In this document: in pieces, positions 25,009 through 32,434 of the stretch
Numbering within the stretch: position 1 is the first letter of the stretch
Layout of the letters: each line of letters starts with the position of its first letter
Assembly: GCF_002903145.1 (NCBI RefSeq)
Contig: NZ_PPDJ01000001.1
Span: forward strand, 1-64,000
Length of the DNA: 64,000 bases
Reading direction: 5' to 3'
Source: Halobacteriovorax sp. DA5
Lineage (GTDB): Bacteria > Bdellovibrionota > Bacteriovoracia > Bacteriovoracales > Bacteriovoracaceae
Program-made: the position numbers and the translations under genes
The notes under the pieces: model-generated
Databases searched by the model: none
Told to the model about the DNA's origin: nothing
Seen by the model: the letters and a program-made list of their open reading frames with translations, nothing else

Positions 25009-26003
25009 TGGACACCTCGACATGCTGCCTGAATTATCGAAGGCCAGGCGTGAGTAGAGGCATAATATGGGAGATCACGTGTACAACTCACTCTTTTCCA
25101 CACAACATAGAGGTAATTTTTAAGTTTTCCATTTAAGAGTCGTCCTATTTCACTGACACGTTTGGCCCGCAAGAGAGCGACATTTTGCCCCTCTCGAAAG
25201 CAAGAACTCGATTGGGGATAAATCATCTGCCATTTTTCATCATGAAAAGTCGGAACCGATTGAAAAACCTCTGATCCCAGACTTCGCATCCGTGAAGCAA
25301 CGACCAAAGATGCCGTATTTTGATCCGAGCTGGTCACAGTCCCGTACCTCGGGAACATTATTCCCCAGCCATTACAAACCGGCTGATTGCTGGGGGGATA
25401 CTTTTTCATCCAACTTCGATCGGTTGAACACATGGCAGAATGACTCGGGTATCCGGTGGGTGTTGAGCCTCCAGTCGCAGAGGTTACAGCACCTTTAATT
25501 AGGCACGCTTTGGGCGCGGCACTCCAGGCCAGCCATGCTGGTTGGAGAGAGTCAGCAAGTCCGGTTTTCCAGTTACTTCCCAAGTGTTCGGACATGGAGG
25601 TAAAACACATATTGTCCCACTGCGCACCTCCACAAGGCATTCCCGCAAAACCCCACATGGTAAAGGGCACATTGATAGTATGCGCATGAAAGGAAAAGGA
25701 ACCTTCATCACCCTCGGCACCAAAAGGAACCACTTCTTTGGTTGTTGCCAGTTGAGCGGCGGCGCCGGGGAGTTCTGTAAAAAAGGATTCCTTGGGATTA
25801 CTCACCACCTCGCTGTAGTATTGGGGCACATGATAGGAAAAGTGTACACAAGGTCTCGGCACCGGCCATCCACACATGGAAATATGACTGGTAAGCCCCA
25901 AGCAACTACGAAAACTTGGCGAGTTCACCACGCTACACACACTTGGGAAAGCGTGGGCCAGGGTGGAAATACTCAAGAATATAAAAACGCTCCAAACTTT
26001 CAA
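25005..26003 (-). CDS. traU: TraU-like periplasmic conjugation protein
   Basis: A 332-residue exported, Cys-rich protein with signal VFIFLSISTLAHA and many conserved-looking cysteines (MCGWPVPRPC, GMPCGGAQWDNMC, AMCSTDRSW, PVCNGWG). The Cys/Trp/Pro-rich pattern and length (F TraU about 330) fit TraU, needed for DNA transfer and pilus assembly. The start is TTG with AGGAG seven bases upstream. It is followed by the coupled GspE-like ATPase gene. Confidence 0.85.
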   Translation of the reverse strand: MKVWSVFIFLSISTLAHAFPSVCSVVNSPSFRSCLGLTSHISMCGWPVPRPCVHFSYHVPQYYSEVVSNPKESFFTELPGAAAQLATTKEVVPFGAEGDEGSFSFHAHTINVPFTMWGFAGMPCGGAQWDNMCFTSMSEHLGSNWKTGLADSLQPAWLAWSAAPKACLIKGAVTSATGGSTPTGYPSHSAMCSTDRSWMKKYPPSNQPVCNGWGIMFPRYGTVTSSDQNTASLVVASRMRSLGSEVFQSVPTFHDEKWQMIYPQSSSCFREGQNVALLRAKRVSEIGRLLNGKLKNYLYVVWKRVSCTRDLPYYASTHAWPSIIQAACRGVQ

Positions 26004-26012
26004 TGTTGACTC

Positions 26013-26357
26013 CTACATGACTTCGGTCGCTTGAAGCGGCCCATCCTCAATTTCCCAGTCGTCTTCAAGGTCTACCAGTTTTTTAATCATCTTTTGCCGA
26101 AGAAGAGAGATTGCGTTAACAAGAATCTTTTCTACTCGATCTCGTCGAATTTTCGTTTCATAAGAGATTTCGTCAAAGTCCATGTTCTGCCAAAATTTTA
26201 GTCGAATAACTTTTCTTTCCCGTGGAGGAAGGGATTCAACAAACATTTCAAGAACGGTCGGTCCATCGCAATGATTAAGCGTTTTTAAAAATTCATTACT
26301 CACTTGACGGTCAGAAAGTTTTTTTAAACATTCGGGGCTCAATATGGTTTCCATCAT
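26013..26357 (-). CDS. Sigma-70 region-4-like regulator, short
   Basis: A 114-residue protein whose central part, LPPRERKVIRLKFWQNMDFDEISYETKIRRDRVEKILVNAISLLRQ, matches the sigma region 4 helix-turn-helix that recognises -35 elements. No region 2 is present, so it is not a full sigma factor; it may act as an activator or as half of a split sigma. It starts in the stop of the upstream gene (ATGA overlap) and lies immediately before traU, suggesting it controls the tra operon. Confidence 0.72.
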   Translation of the reverse strand: MMETILSPECLKKLSDRQVSNEFLKTLNHCDGPTVLEMFVESLPPRERKVIRLKFWQNMDFDEISYETKIRRDRVEKILVNAISLLRQKMIKKLVDLEDDWEIEDGPLQATEVM

Positions 26358-26956
26358 GCACATACTCCAGGGATAATATAGTCGAGAAAAAACTGTTGAT
26401 TCTCTTCGATCATAGGAACTGACCGTAGAAGATTTCTCAAGTAGCGTTGTTCAAAGCGAACGCAATAGTCGAAATGCTCACTGAAAAAGACTACTCGTCC
26501 ATCAATTAGTCGGTATTCTTCACAGTTGTAGGCCGCCAGCATTTGAGCGATTTTGTGTTGGACACGAAGGGCGAGCTCGGAGAACAGGTTCCCGTGATTT
26601 TGTTCAAAAAAGTCATCTTCTAAAACCCGAGTAGGACTCTTTTTGATGGTTTCATTGATGAATTGGTGATTGAGAACTTGCCCATTCATGTAATCAATAG
26701 TGACGGTCAGGTCTCCACCGTAACCATGAGTGCCCTCTTCAACATCAACCGAGAAACTGAGATATGGGAGTAGATCATCTCTAACCGCCAGAAAAATATC
26801 CCGCTCAATATAAAGCCTAAGCTCCGACAAGGTCAGTCCACGAGTTTCCTTGAACTGGTTGCCTACAATCAATAGTTCTTTTTTTGTGTTGTTGACGACC
26901 CTGTGGGTATGCAAATAGAGATCGTCAAATACGTCACTTGCAACGAGATGCTTCAT
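26354..26956 (-). CDS. Hypothetical protein, 200 residues, partner of sigma-like gene
   Basis: No recognised family. The protein begins MKHLVASDVFDDLYLHTHRVVNN and has alternating helix/strand character with a possible Tyr/Phe-rich C-terminal half (YCVRFEQRYLRNLLRSVPM). It overlaps the sigma-region-4 gene by four bases. One possibility is that it supplies the missing sigma region 2 function or an anti-sigma role, but no region-2 motif can be seen. The upstream 170 bases carry copies of the 54-bp repeat. Confidence 0.55.
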   Translation of the reverse strand: MKHLVASDVFDDLYLHTHRVVNNTKKELLIVGNQFKETRGLTLSELRLYIERDIFLAVRDDLLPYLSFSVDVEEGTHGYGGDLTVTIDYMNGQVLNHQFINETIKKSPTRVLEDDFFEQNHGNLFSELALRVQHKIAQMLAAYNCEEYRLIDGRVVFFSEHFDYCVRFEQRYLRNLLRSVPMIEENQQFFLDYIIPGVCA

Positions 26957-27000
26957 CGTGCCTCCAGATTAGATAAAGTTTTTGGGCCTTGTTTGAAAAA

Positions 27001-27053
27001 ACATACCCTCTCACCCTTAAGGTTTTTTGGGGTGACGCCGGGGTGACGTTTTA
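27001..27053 (+). repeat. 54-bp repeat, copy A
   Basis: Structure: CTCTCACCCTTA, about 10 variable bases, then GGGGTGACG-NN-GGGGTGACG. It contains three GGGTGA half-sites, one inverted relative to the other two. It lies in the promoter region of the 26354-26956 gene, about 100 bases from copy B in the same orientation. Confidence 0.8.
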
Positions 27054-27108
27054 TTTCTGAATCCAATTTTTGATTTGCATTCATAAGGCCTTTCTTTTTA
27101 AAAATTAA

Positions 27109-27163
27109 AAACATGCTCTCTCACCCTTATAGGGATTCAGGGGTGACGTTGGGGTGACATTTC
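27109..27163 (+). repeat. 54-bp repeat, copy B (covers the 3' end of the sigma-like gene)
   Basis: Same structure as copy A: CTCTCTCACCCTTATAG, spacer, GGGGTGACG-TT-GGGGTGACA. It includes the stop codon and last ten codons of the gene at 27127-27768. It is an inverted copy of copy C within the same gene, about 490 bases away. Confidence 0.85.
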
Positions 27164-27768
27164 CGCTTGAGATGTTTGATATGCTCCTGATATTTTGTTC
27201 TAAACTCCTCGGAAGGCAAAAGATGACGAAGCTTTTTGAGTCCCTTGCGTCGAAAGCTTTTGATCGAGTTGATCCCCACTCCAAGCCTCTCGGAAATCTC
27301 TTCCTGTGACAACTCCTTCAGGTATCGCATACGGATGACTTGAGCTTCTCGGTCGGAAAGAAAGGTTAGAGCAAACTCAAAGGCCTCTGGGAGATTTTCG
27401 TAATCATCTTGGGTGCGAAGAGTCTTTAACAGCTCCGCTCCAAAATTCACTGTTTCAGTATCAACGAAGGGAAAGAAGACCAAATCATGATCCTCTGCTT
27501 CGACATCTCCAACATTGACCTTTAAGTAAGAATCCCAAGTTTCGGCTGACCAGTTTTTTCCAAGAGTCTGAATTTCTTCATCACTTTTGAAGCTTCCATC
27601 ATCGTTGAGCCAAGGTGGTAGCTTCAGGTTCGGCGTTATTGGTGCTTCATTTGTCACCCCATCGTCACCCCTTTTTTCTATAAGGGTGAGAGAGTGTGTT
27701 TTTTCTGGTGATGATTTTCTCTTGAAAAGTCCATCAGCAGTTTGAGTTTGTTCGATTGTCGTGTTCAT
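27127..27768 (-). CDS. Sigma-70 region-4-like regulator
   Basis: A 213-residue protein. The C-terminal half contains FLSDREAQVIRMRYLKEL...SQEEISERLGVGINSIKSFRRKGLKKLRHLL, a sigma region 4/LuxR-type helix-turn-helix. The N-terminal half (residues 1-120) has no sigma region 2 and is of unknown fold. Both gene ends are built from the 54-bp repeat: copy C encodes residues of the N-terminal linker near THSLTLIEKRGDDGVTNE, copy B the end NVTPESL. It probably regulates transfer genes, possibly by binding these same repeats. Confidence 0.72.
   Translation of the reverse strand: MNTTIEQTQTADGLFKRKSSPEKTHSLTLIEKRGDDGVTNEAPITPNLKLPPWLNDDGSFKSDEEIQTLGKNWSAETWDSYLKVNVGDVEAEDHDLVFFPFVDTETVNFGAELLKTLRTQDDYENLPEAFEFALTFLSDREAQVIRMRYLKELSQEEISERLGVGINSIKSFRRKGLKKLRHLLPSEEFRTKYQEHIKHLKRKCHPNVTPESL
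27650..27702 (-). repeat. 54-bp repeat, copy C (inverted, inside the sigma-like gene)
   Basis: Reverse complement of copies A and B, with the same CTCTCTCACCCTTATAG and paired GGGGTGAC elements. By eye about 45 of 54 positions match copy B. In the transcript of the enclosing gene, copies C and B could pair as a long stem. Presence in coding sequence suggests selection for the DNA or RNA motif itself. Confidence 0.85.
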
Positions 27769-28136
27769 GCTTCCCCCTTTTTAAAAGCTTGTTCGTTGTG
27801 ATTGCTTTGAAAGAAATTTCCAAAGTGTGACTCCACCTAGGGCAATAGCAGTGCCAAAATTTAAAAGGAGACGTTTAGGAGACCTGATGACGTTTTAAAC
27901 CTAATGAAGACAAGACCTTGTGGAGTTGAAGAGATCGTTTTTAATTATTTGTTTTGTGCTTTTTGCAAAACATGTTTTGACGAATGCTCGTCATGAATTG
28001 GTCTTAAGAGTATCAGTTTTCTTTTTAAAATTGAGAGGATAGAAATAGTGACGACATTTTTTTGTTTGGTGAAAAATCGTCACGAAATTTTAGGTTATTA
28101 TCAGAAAGAACAAAAACAAGAAACAAGAGAAGAGAT
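27769..28136. promoter_or_regulatory. Divergent intergenic region with TGACGA/TCGTCA sites
   Basis: This region holds no gene and separates the minus-strand regulator (starting 27768) from the plus-strand ParB-like gene (28137). It carries a perfect palindrome TGACGAATGCTCGTCA (27978-27993) and a wider pair, AGTGACGA (28047-28054) with TCGTCAC (28077-28083). The same half-sites recur upstream of the sigma-54 promoter at 28730-28749, pointing to one shared binding protein. Confidence 0.6.
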
Positions 28137-28571
28137 ATGGAAAGATCAAAGAAACTTTTTGTTGATGAACAATTTACTCCAACTTCAATTGAAGATGGGG
28201 ATGAGATTTTCCCAAACGGTATTTTTGAATTCAACATCACAAAGCTCTTATCTTTCATTCAACAAAATAAAAACTTGGTGGAAAGAGAGCTTATAGGAGT
28301 CAAAAGCTATAGCGGTTTTTCCTCAGACCACTTGGATGAGACCGCTATTGAATCGGCCGATCTTTCATCCCCTGTGATTTTGGCAGAGATTGCACCGGGG
28401 AGATATAACCTGATTGACGGCCATCATAGAGTGGAGAAGGCATTTCGCCATGAAATTGAAAATCTTCCGGCCTTTAAAGTATCGGCCACACAACATATCC
28501 CTTTTCTGACTTCCAAAAGTGCTTATCTTGCCTTTATCGAGTATTGGAACTCAAAGCTGTGTGGCGAATAA
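28137..28571 (+). CDS. ParB/sulfiredoxin-fold nuclease-like protein
   Basis: A 144-residue protein containing the ParB N-terminal-domain signature: SPVILAEIAPGRYNLIDGHHRVEKAFRHEI, with the DGHHR box that in ParB-like proteins binds nucleotide or DNA. No DNA-binding HTH follows, so it is not a partition ParB; related single-domain proteins act as nucleases, transcription modulators or phosphotransferases. ATG 28137 was chosen as the start because GAGA lies upstream; the frame extends to 28062. It lies between two sets of TGACGA operators, ahead of the sigma-54-controlled cassette. Confidence 0.72.
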   Translation: MERSKKLFVDEQFTPTSIEDGDEIFPNGIFEFNITKLLSFIQQNKNLVERELIGVKSYSGFSSDHLDETAIESADLSSPVILAEIAPGRYNLIDGHHRVEKAFRHEIENLPAFKVSATQHIPFLTSKSAYLAFIEYWNSKLCGE

Positions 28572-28879
28572 TCGTCAGAAAGTTATTTCCCCATAACTTC
28601 AAAGGGTTAAGGTGTGATTCTGGCCATTTTTCATTAGAAAGTGACGAATTCATGTCATTTTATGTTTTTGGCTTCAACAACTTGATATTCCAAAAGTTTT
28701 TCAAGGGAAAAGAGCCTACCCTGTAAAAAAGTGACGAGGTCTCGTCACTGCTTTGCTCCAAATAAACAATTATGATAGATTGCGTCAGCCATAATATCTC
28801 GAAAATATGAGGTTTCTGTAGTTGGCACGCTGGTTGCTTAAGGGGGTTGCGTAAACATATTACCCAAAGGGTGGAAACG
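28572..28879. promoter_or_regulatory. Sigma-54 control region: upstream palindrome and -24/-12 promoter
   Basis: The stretch holds no gene. A 20-bp perfect palindrome, AGTGACGAGGTCTCGTCACT (28730-28749), plus partial sites at 28572-28578 and 28641-28657, lie 75-250 bases upstream of the promoter. The promoter is TTGGCACGCTGGTTGCTT (28822-28839), with the GG and GC dinucleotides in correct sigma-54 spacing. The predicted start is near 28851, about 30 bases before the regulator's ATG (28880). This is the classic layout of enhancer plus sigma-54 promoter. Confidence 0.85.
28822..28839 (+). promoter_or_regulatory. Sigma-54 (RpoN) promoter
   Basis: TTGGCACGCTGGTTGCTT agrees with the consensus TGGCACG-N4-TTGC(A/T): GG at -24, GC at -12, exact spacing. 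It drives the bEBP-SBP-YcaO-kinase operon and thereby its own activator. Confidence 0.88.
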
Positions 28880-30346
28880 ATGAATGACAAAAAGAAAATT
28901 CTTATAGTTGATGACCATGAAAAGGTTTTGGATTCCTACAAGGAATTTTTAAAAGACGAAAAATATCTTATTGAATATTTTTCTTCGGGTGGCAGGGCCT
29001 ATCAACAATTCCTCTCTTCTCCAAGTGAATACGTAATCGCTTTTATAGACTACAACCTATTGCCGGATGACGACTTGTTTTCAGATGGAAGTGAGTTGGT
29101 CCGTCAGCTCAAGAAAATCAATGAGGACCTGGTCGTTGTGATAGTCTCCGCTGATACCTCGGAGGAAGCCTACAAGAGATGGCTTGAAGTTGATACCGAC
29201 AAAGTCTTGTATAAGCCAATTACCAAGCAAAAGGTCGTTGCCAATATAAAGTCGGCCTTTTCAAAATATATTCAAGAAAATTCTCTTGGGCAGAAGGTAG
29301 ACAATAAGGACTATGCAAAGCTCATCAACATGATCGGAGTTTCAGCAGACTTTCAGCGAATTGCTAAAAGTGTTCTGCGATACGCTGAAGTGGATTCCGA
29401 TGTATTGATTTCAGGTGAAACAGGCATCGGTAAAGAACTTGTTGCCAAGGCCATCCACGCCAATTCCATAAGGGCCAAACGAGGACAGTTCATTGCGGTG
29501 AACTGTTCTTCTTTTAAAGGCGACTCGACATTGATGGAGTCGGAATTGTTTGGCCATGAAAAAGGCTCTTTTACCGGCGCTATTAATCAAAAAGCGGGCG
29601 TTTTTGAAGCGGCACATGGAGGAACGGTTTTCCTTGATGAAATTCACCATCTTGGAAAGGATGCTCAGGCCAAGCTTTTGCGCGCACTCCAAGAAAAGAA
29701 AATTAAGCGTGTTGGTAGTACCAAGGAATTTGGTGTCGATTTTCGTTTAGTTTGTGCAGGAAAGCCAAAACTGAAAGAACTGTGTCGCGGAAACGATCCC
29801 GATTTCCTTCCTGATCTTTACTTTCGCATTTCTACTTTGGACTTGGAAATCTCTCCACTCAGGGAAAGGACCGAGGATATTGAGCCGTTACTTATGCATT
29901 TTAAAGAAATGGCAGAGAATAAATTCAAAATAAAAAAGGATTTTTCGTCTTCGACTATAAGGGCCTTGAAAGGTCATAGCTGGCCTGGAAATGTGAGGGA
30001 GCTTGAAAACCTTGTCGAAAGACTTTATGTAGAAGTCGAAGACAGAATCATCAGAAAAAAACATTTACCAAATGATATTTTGGAGTCCAACTCCATGAGT
30101 GATGCCATTATAAATTTGGATTTGGAAACCTTGGAGCACTTACAGCGTGAACAGGTCAAGCGATTGATCCTCACGGCTTTGAAAAACAAGGGACATAATA
30201 TCAAACAAGCGGCAATTGACTTGAAGGTTAAAAGAACCACTTTAAACTCACGAATGAAGTCGCTTGGTATATTTGATTATGGACCGGATGAAAGAAACAA
30301 TTTACTGAAAACTTTAATAGATAATTTTTCGAGTCTAAGAATTTAA
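28880..30346 (+). CDS. NtrC-family sigma-54-dependent response regulator
   Basis: A 488-residue bacterial enhancer-binding protein. Receiver domain at 6-125, with acidic pocket Asp11/Asp12, phospho-acceptor Asp57 and Lys112. AAA+ domain with Walker A GETGIGKE (179-186), GSFTGA loop at 229-234 (usual GAFTGA has Ala for Ser), Walker B FLDE (253-254), and conserved RISTLDLEISPLRER. C-terminal Fis-type HTH (RLILTALKNKGHNIKQAAIDLKVKRTTLNSRM). It activates sigma-54 RNA polymerase. Its own gene lies behind a sigma-54 promoter and a palindrome, so positive autoregulation is likely. The partner kinase is probably the one at 33382. Confidence 0.93.
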   Translation: MNDKKKILIVDDHEKVLDSYKEFLKDEKYLIEYFSSGGRAYQQFLSSPSEYVIAFIDYNLLPDDDLFSDGSELVRQLKKINEDLVVVIVSADTSEEAYKRWLEVDTDKVLYKPITKQKVVANIKSAFSKYIQENSLGQKVDNKDYAKLINMIGVSADFQRIAKSVLRYAEVDSDVLISGETGIGKELVAKAIHANSIRAKRGQFIAVNCSSFKGDSTLMESELFGHEKGSFTGAINQKAGVFEAAHGGTVFLDEIHHLGKDAQAKLLRALQEKKIKRVGSTKEFGVDFRLVCAGKPKLKELCRGNDPDFLPDLYFRISTLDLEISPLRERTEDIEPLLMHFKEMAENKFKIKKDFSSSTIRALKGHSWPGNVRELENLVERLYVEVEDRIIRKKHLPNDILESNSMSDAIINLDLETLEHLQREQVKRLILTALKNKGHNIKQAAIDLKVKRTTLNSRMKSLGIFDYGPDERNNLLKTLIDNFSSLRI

Positions 30347-30362
30347 GAATAAGGGGAATACC

Positions 30363-30878
30363 ATGAGAAAAAAGATAGTTACACTTTCGATTTTATCTTC
30401 GGCACTTAATATCAATTATGCTCAGGCCAATGAACTGCTAAATGCTGTTCCTGATTGTAAGGTCAATGTTCTAGGAGAAAAATCTCTTTTAACAATGAAC
30501 TGCCTACAAATGACCGAGTTATCCAACAAGGAGCTGCGAGAACAAATTGAGAAAGCAGTGTCCAACCTTTTCATCGCAAGTCAGATTAGGCCCACTGATA
30601 AAGAGGATGAGAAGAAAGGAAAAGAATTAGAGAAGGCCCTTCTTGGACTAAAGGAACGGGTTTCGTTAATTGATAAGGAACATCCTGAAATTGCCCATAA
30701 AGTAAAATCAAAGATTCTGGGAGAGCTTCTTCGCACAGGAATTGTCGAAATCGACAAGGAAGAGTTGGAGCTAAATAGAAATGTACAATTGGATTTGAAT
30801 GATTCGATTATTCGAGAGCTTGAAAGAAGAGGCAATATCCGTGATGTGGTATCTCGCGGGGGGACAATTTGTTTTTAA
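30363..30878 (+). CDS. Small exported protein; possible peptide precursor
   Basis: A 171-residue protein with a signal peptide (KKIVTLSILSSALNINYAQA). The mature part is helical and charged, with Cys at about 32, 47 and 170. The extreme C-terminus is RGNIRDVVSRGGTICF: a Gly-Gly before a short tail with Thr and Cys, residues that YcaO enzymes can cyclise. The gene lies in the same operon as a YcaO homologue and overlaps the next gene by 10 bases. A precursor role is inference; against it, the Sec-type signal would require modification before export. Confidence 0.6.
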   Translation: MRKKIVTLSILSSALNINYAQANELLNAVPDCKVNVLGEKSLLTMNCLQMTELSNKELREQIEKAVSNLFIASQIRPTDKEDEKKGKELEKALLGLKERVSLIDKEHPEIAHKVKSKILGELLRTGIVEIDKEELELNRNVQLDLNDSIIRELERRGNIRDVVSRGGTICF

Positions 30879-32434
30879 AGAACAAAAACCTCTATTTATT
30901 ACTCCCGGCCGTATTATTAATTGGTGGATACATCATTATTTCACAAATACTTCTGAAGGATAAAACTGATATGAAATTAAGAGTCGCTTTCCCGTATGAT
31001 AAACCCGCTTCGCACTATGAGCCTACCCGAATCCACTTGGGGCCGGAGTACATTTTTCTTGAAAATATTTATAGTCCATTGGTCGAGCTATCAAATGCCA
31101 ATGGCCAGCCGATTGGTGGAGTTGCCGAAAAGTTTCAATGGGATGAAAATACCAATGAATATTTTCTTCATATCAGAAAAGGACTCAAAACCATAGATGG
31201 ATATGAAATCACTGCCTTTGATGCCGAGTTTTCTCTCAAAAGACTGCTTGTCAACTCAAGTAATACGCATGGCAACTTCAAGGACATCATTTGTCCAGAC
31301 TCGAAGCTTGAAACAATCGAGTCACCTTGTGACGGGATAGAGGTCAAGGACAAGTACACCCTCGTTTTAAGACCAGGAGAAAAGAAACCGTTTTTAACCC
31401 ATATTTTGACGGCCATTGATTTTGCCGTCATTCCAAAAACGTCAGTTGATCCAAAAACTTTGAAAATTGTTGATTATAGAAATACGTCCGGTCCATATTA
31501 TGTTGATTCATCGAGTAATGATGGAAAGATTCTTCTAAAAGTAAACCCCAACCACTATCACTATAGTGACGAACTTCCTCAAGAAGTTGAGTTCATCCCC
31601 AGTGGGATTGGAGACCACAAGTCCTCCATTGATTTATACAAAGAGGGAGAGGTTGATCACATAACCACCATCGACAAGCTGAATCCTGAAAAAGTCATTG
31701 GCCTTTCAAAAGAGGTCGATGACGCTTCTTTGCATACAACGATGGATATCAGAACATTTGCCGTGTTTTTTACAGAAAGGGGAATGAAAGAATTTTCCCA
31801 AGACGAGAGATTGGCCTACGGAAAGAAAATAAAAGAGGCCTTATCGTCATATTTTCTATCAAGACCGGGCTATCAAGACCGAAAACAGTTTTTGCCTCCT
31901 TTTGGAGATGGGCAACTCTCTGACGAACAAAAAGAGGCAATCGAAAAGAAGATTAAAAACACCAGCTTTGACGTTAAAGGAGGAAACTTTAGGCTCGCTC
32001 TTCTTCGCGTGGGCTCCATTGATAATTACCAAAAGCTCTTAGAACAATCTTTGCCAGGAATTGAAGTTTTTGAAAGTAATAAGATCCCTGCTCTCACAAA
32101 TTATGGTTCTTTAGAGGAGATGCCCCATGCTTTCATTGGAGGCCCCGATATAACATTTAATGAGGACATTTCTCTCATCACTTACTCAGTCAATGCCGGG
32201 GTTTTTGGCATGACCAAAACGGAAAGACAAAGATGGATTGCCAAATATATGTCAATAATTGATAAGTCTGTACGACTGGATATGCTCCAAGAGTTGCATT
32301 TCAAATCACTAATGGAAGGAGTCATCTTTCCCTTGGCGTCTTCTCCATACATTGCTCTATTAAGAAAACCATGGAAGAGCAATCTTCCACAAATATTTGC
32401 GAATAATCCGATATGGACGATTACAAAGAACTGA
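30869..32434 (+). CDS. Peptide-binding extracellular solute-binding protein, family 5
   Basis: A 521-residue SBP_bac_5 (OppA/DppA-like) protein. N-terminal anchor LYLLLPAVLLIGGYIIISQILL, followed by LRVAFPYDKPASHYEPTRI, FLENIYSPLVELS, then DGYEITAFDAEFSLKRLL and YTLVLRPGEKKPFL, the usual order in oligopeptide-binding proteins. No lipobox is seen and no ABC permease or ATPase genes follow, so it probably presents peptides to a receptor rather than importing them. The TTG start overlaps the upstream gene; the following YcaO gene overlaps its end by 22 bases. Confidence 0.85.
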   Translation: MFLKNKNLYLLLPAVLLIGGYIIISQILLKDKTDMKLRVAFPYDKPASHYEPTRIHLGPEYIFLENIYSPLVELSNANGQPIGGVAEKFQWDENTNEYFLHIRKGLKTIDGYEITAFDAEFSLKRLLVNSSNTHGNFKDIICPDSKLETIESPCDGIEVKDKYTLVLRPGEKKPFLTHILTAIDFAVIPKTSVDPKTLKIVDYRNTSGPYYVDSSSNDGKILLKVNPNHYHYSDELPQEVEFIPSGIGDHKSSIDLYKEGEVDHITTIDKLNPEKVIGLSKEVDDASLHTTMDIRTFAVFFTERGMKEFSQDERLAYGKKIKEALSSYFLSRPGYQDRKQFLPPFGDGQLSDEQKEAIEKKIKNTSFDVKGGNFRLALLRVGSIDNYQKLLEQSLPGIEVFESNKIPALTNYGSLEEMPHAFIGGPDITFNEDISLITYSVNAGVFGMTKTERQRWIAKYMSIIDKSVRLDMLQELHFKSLMEGVIFPLASSPYIALLRKPWKSNLPQIFANNPIWTITKN

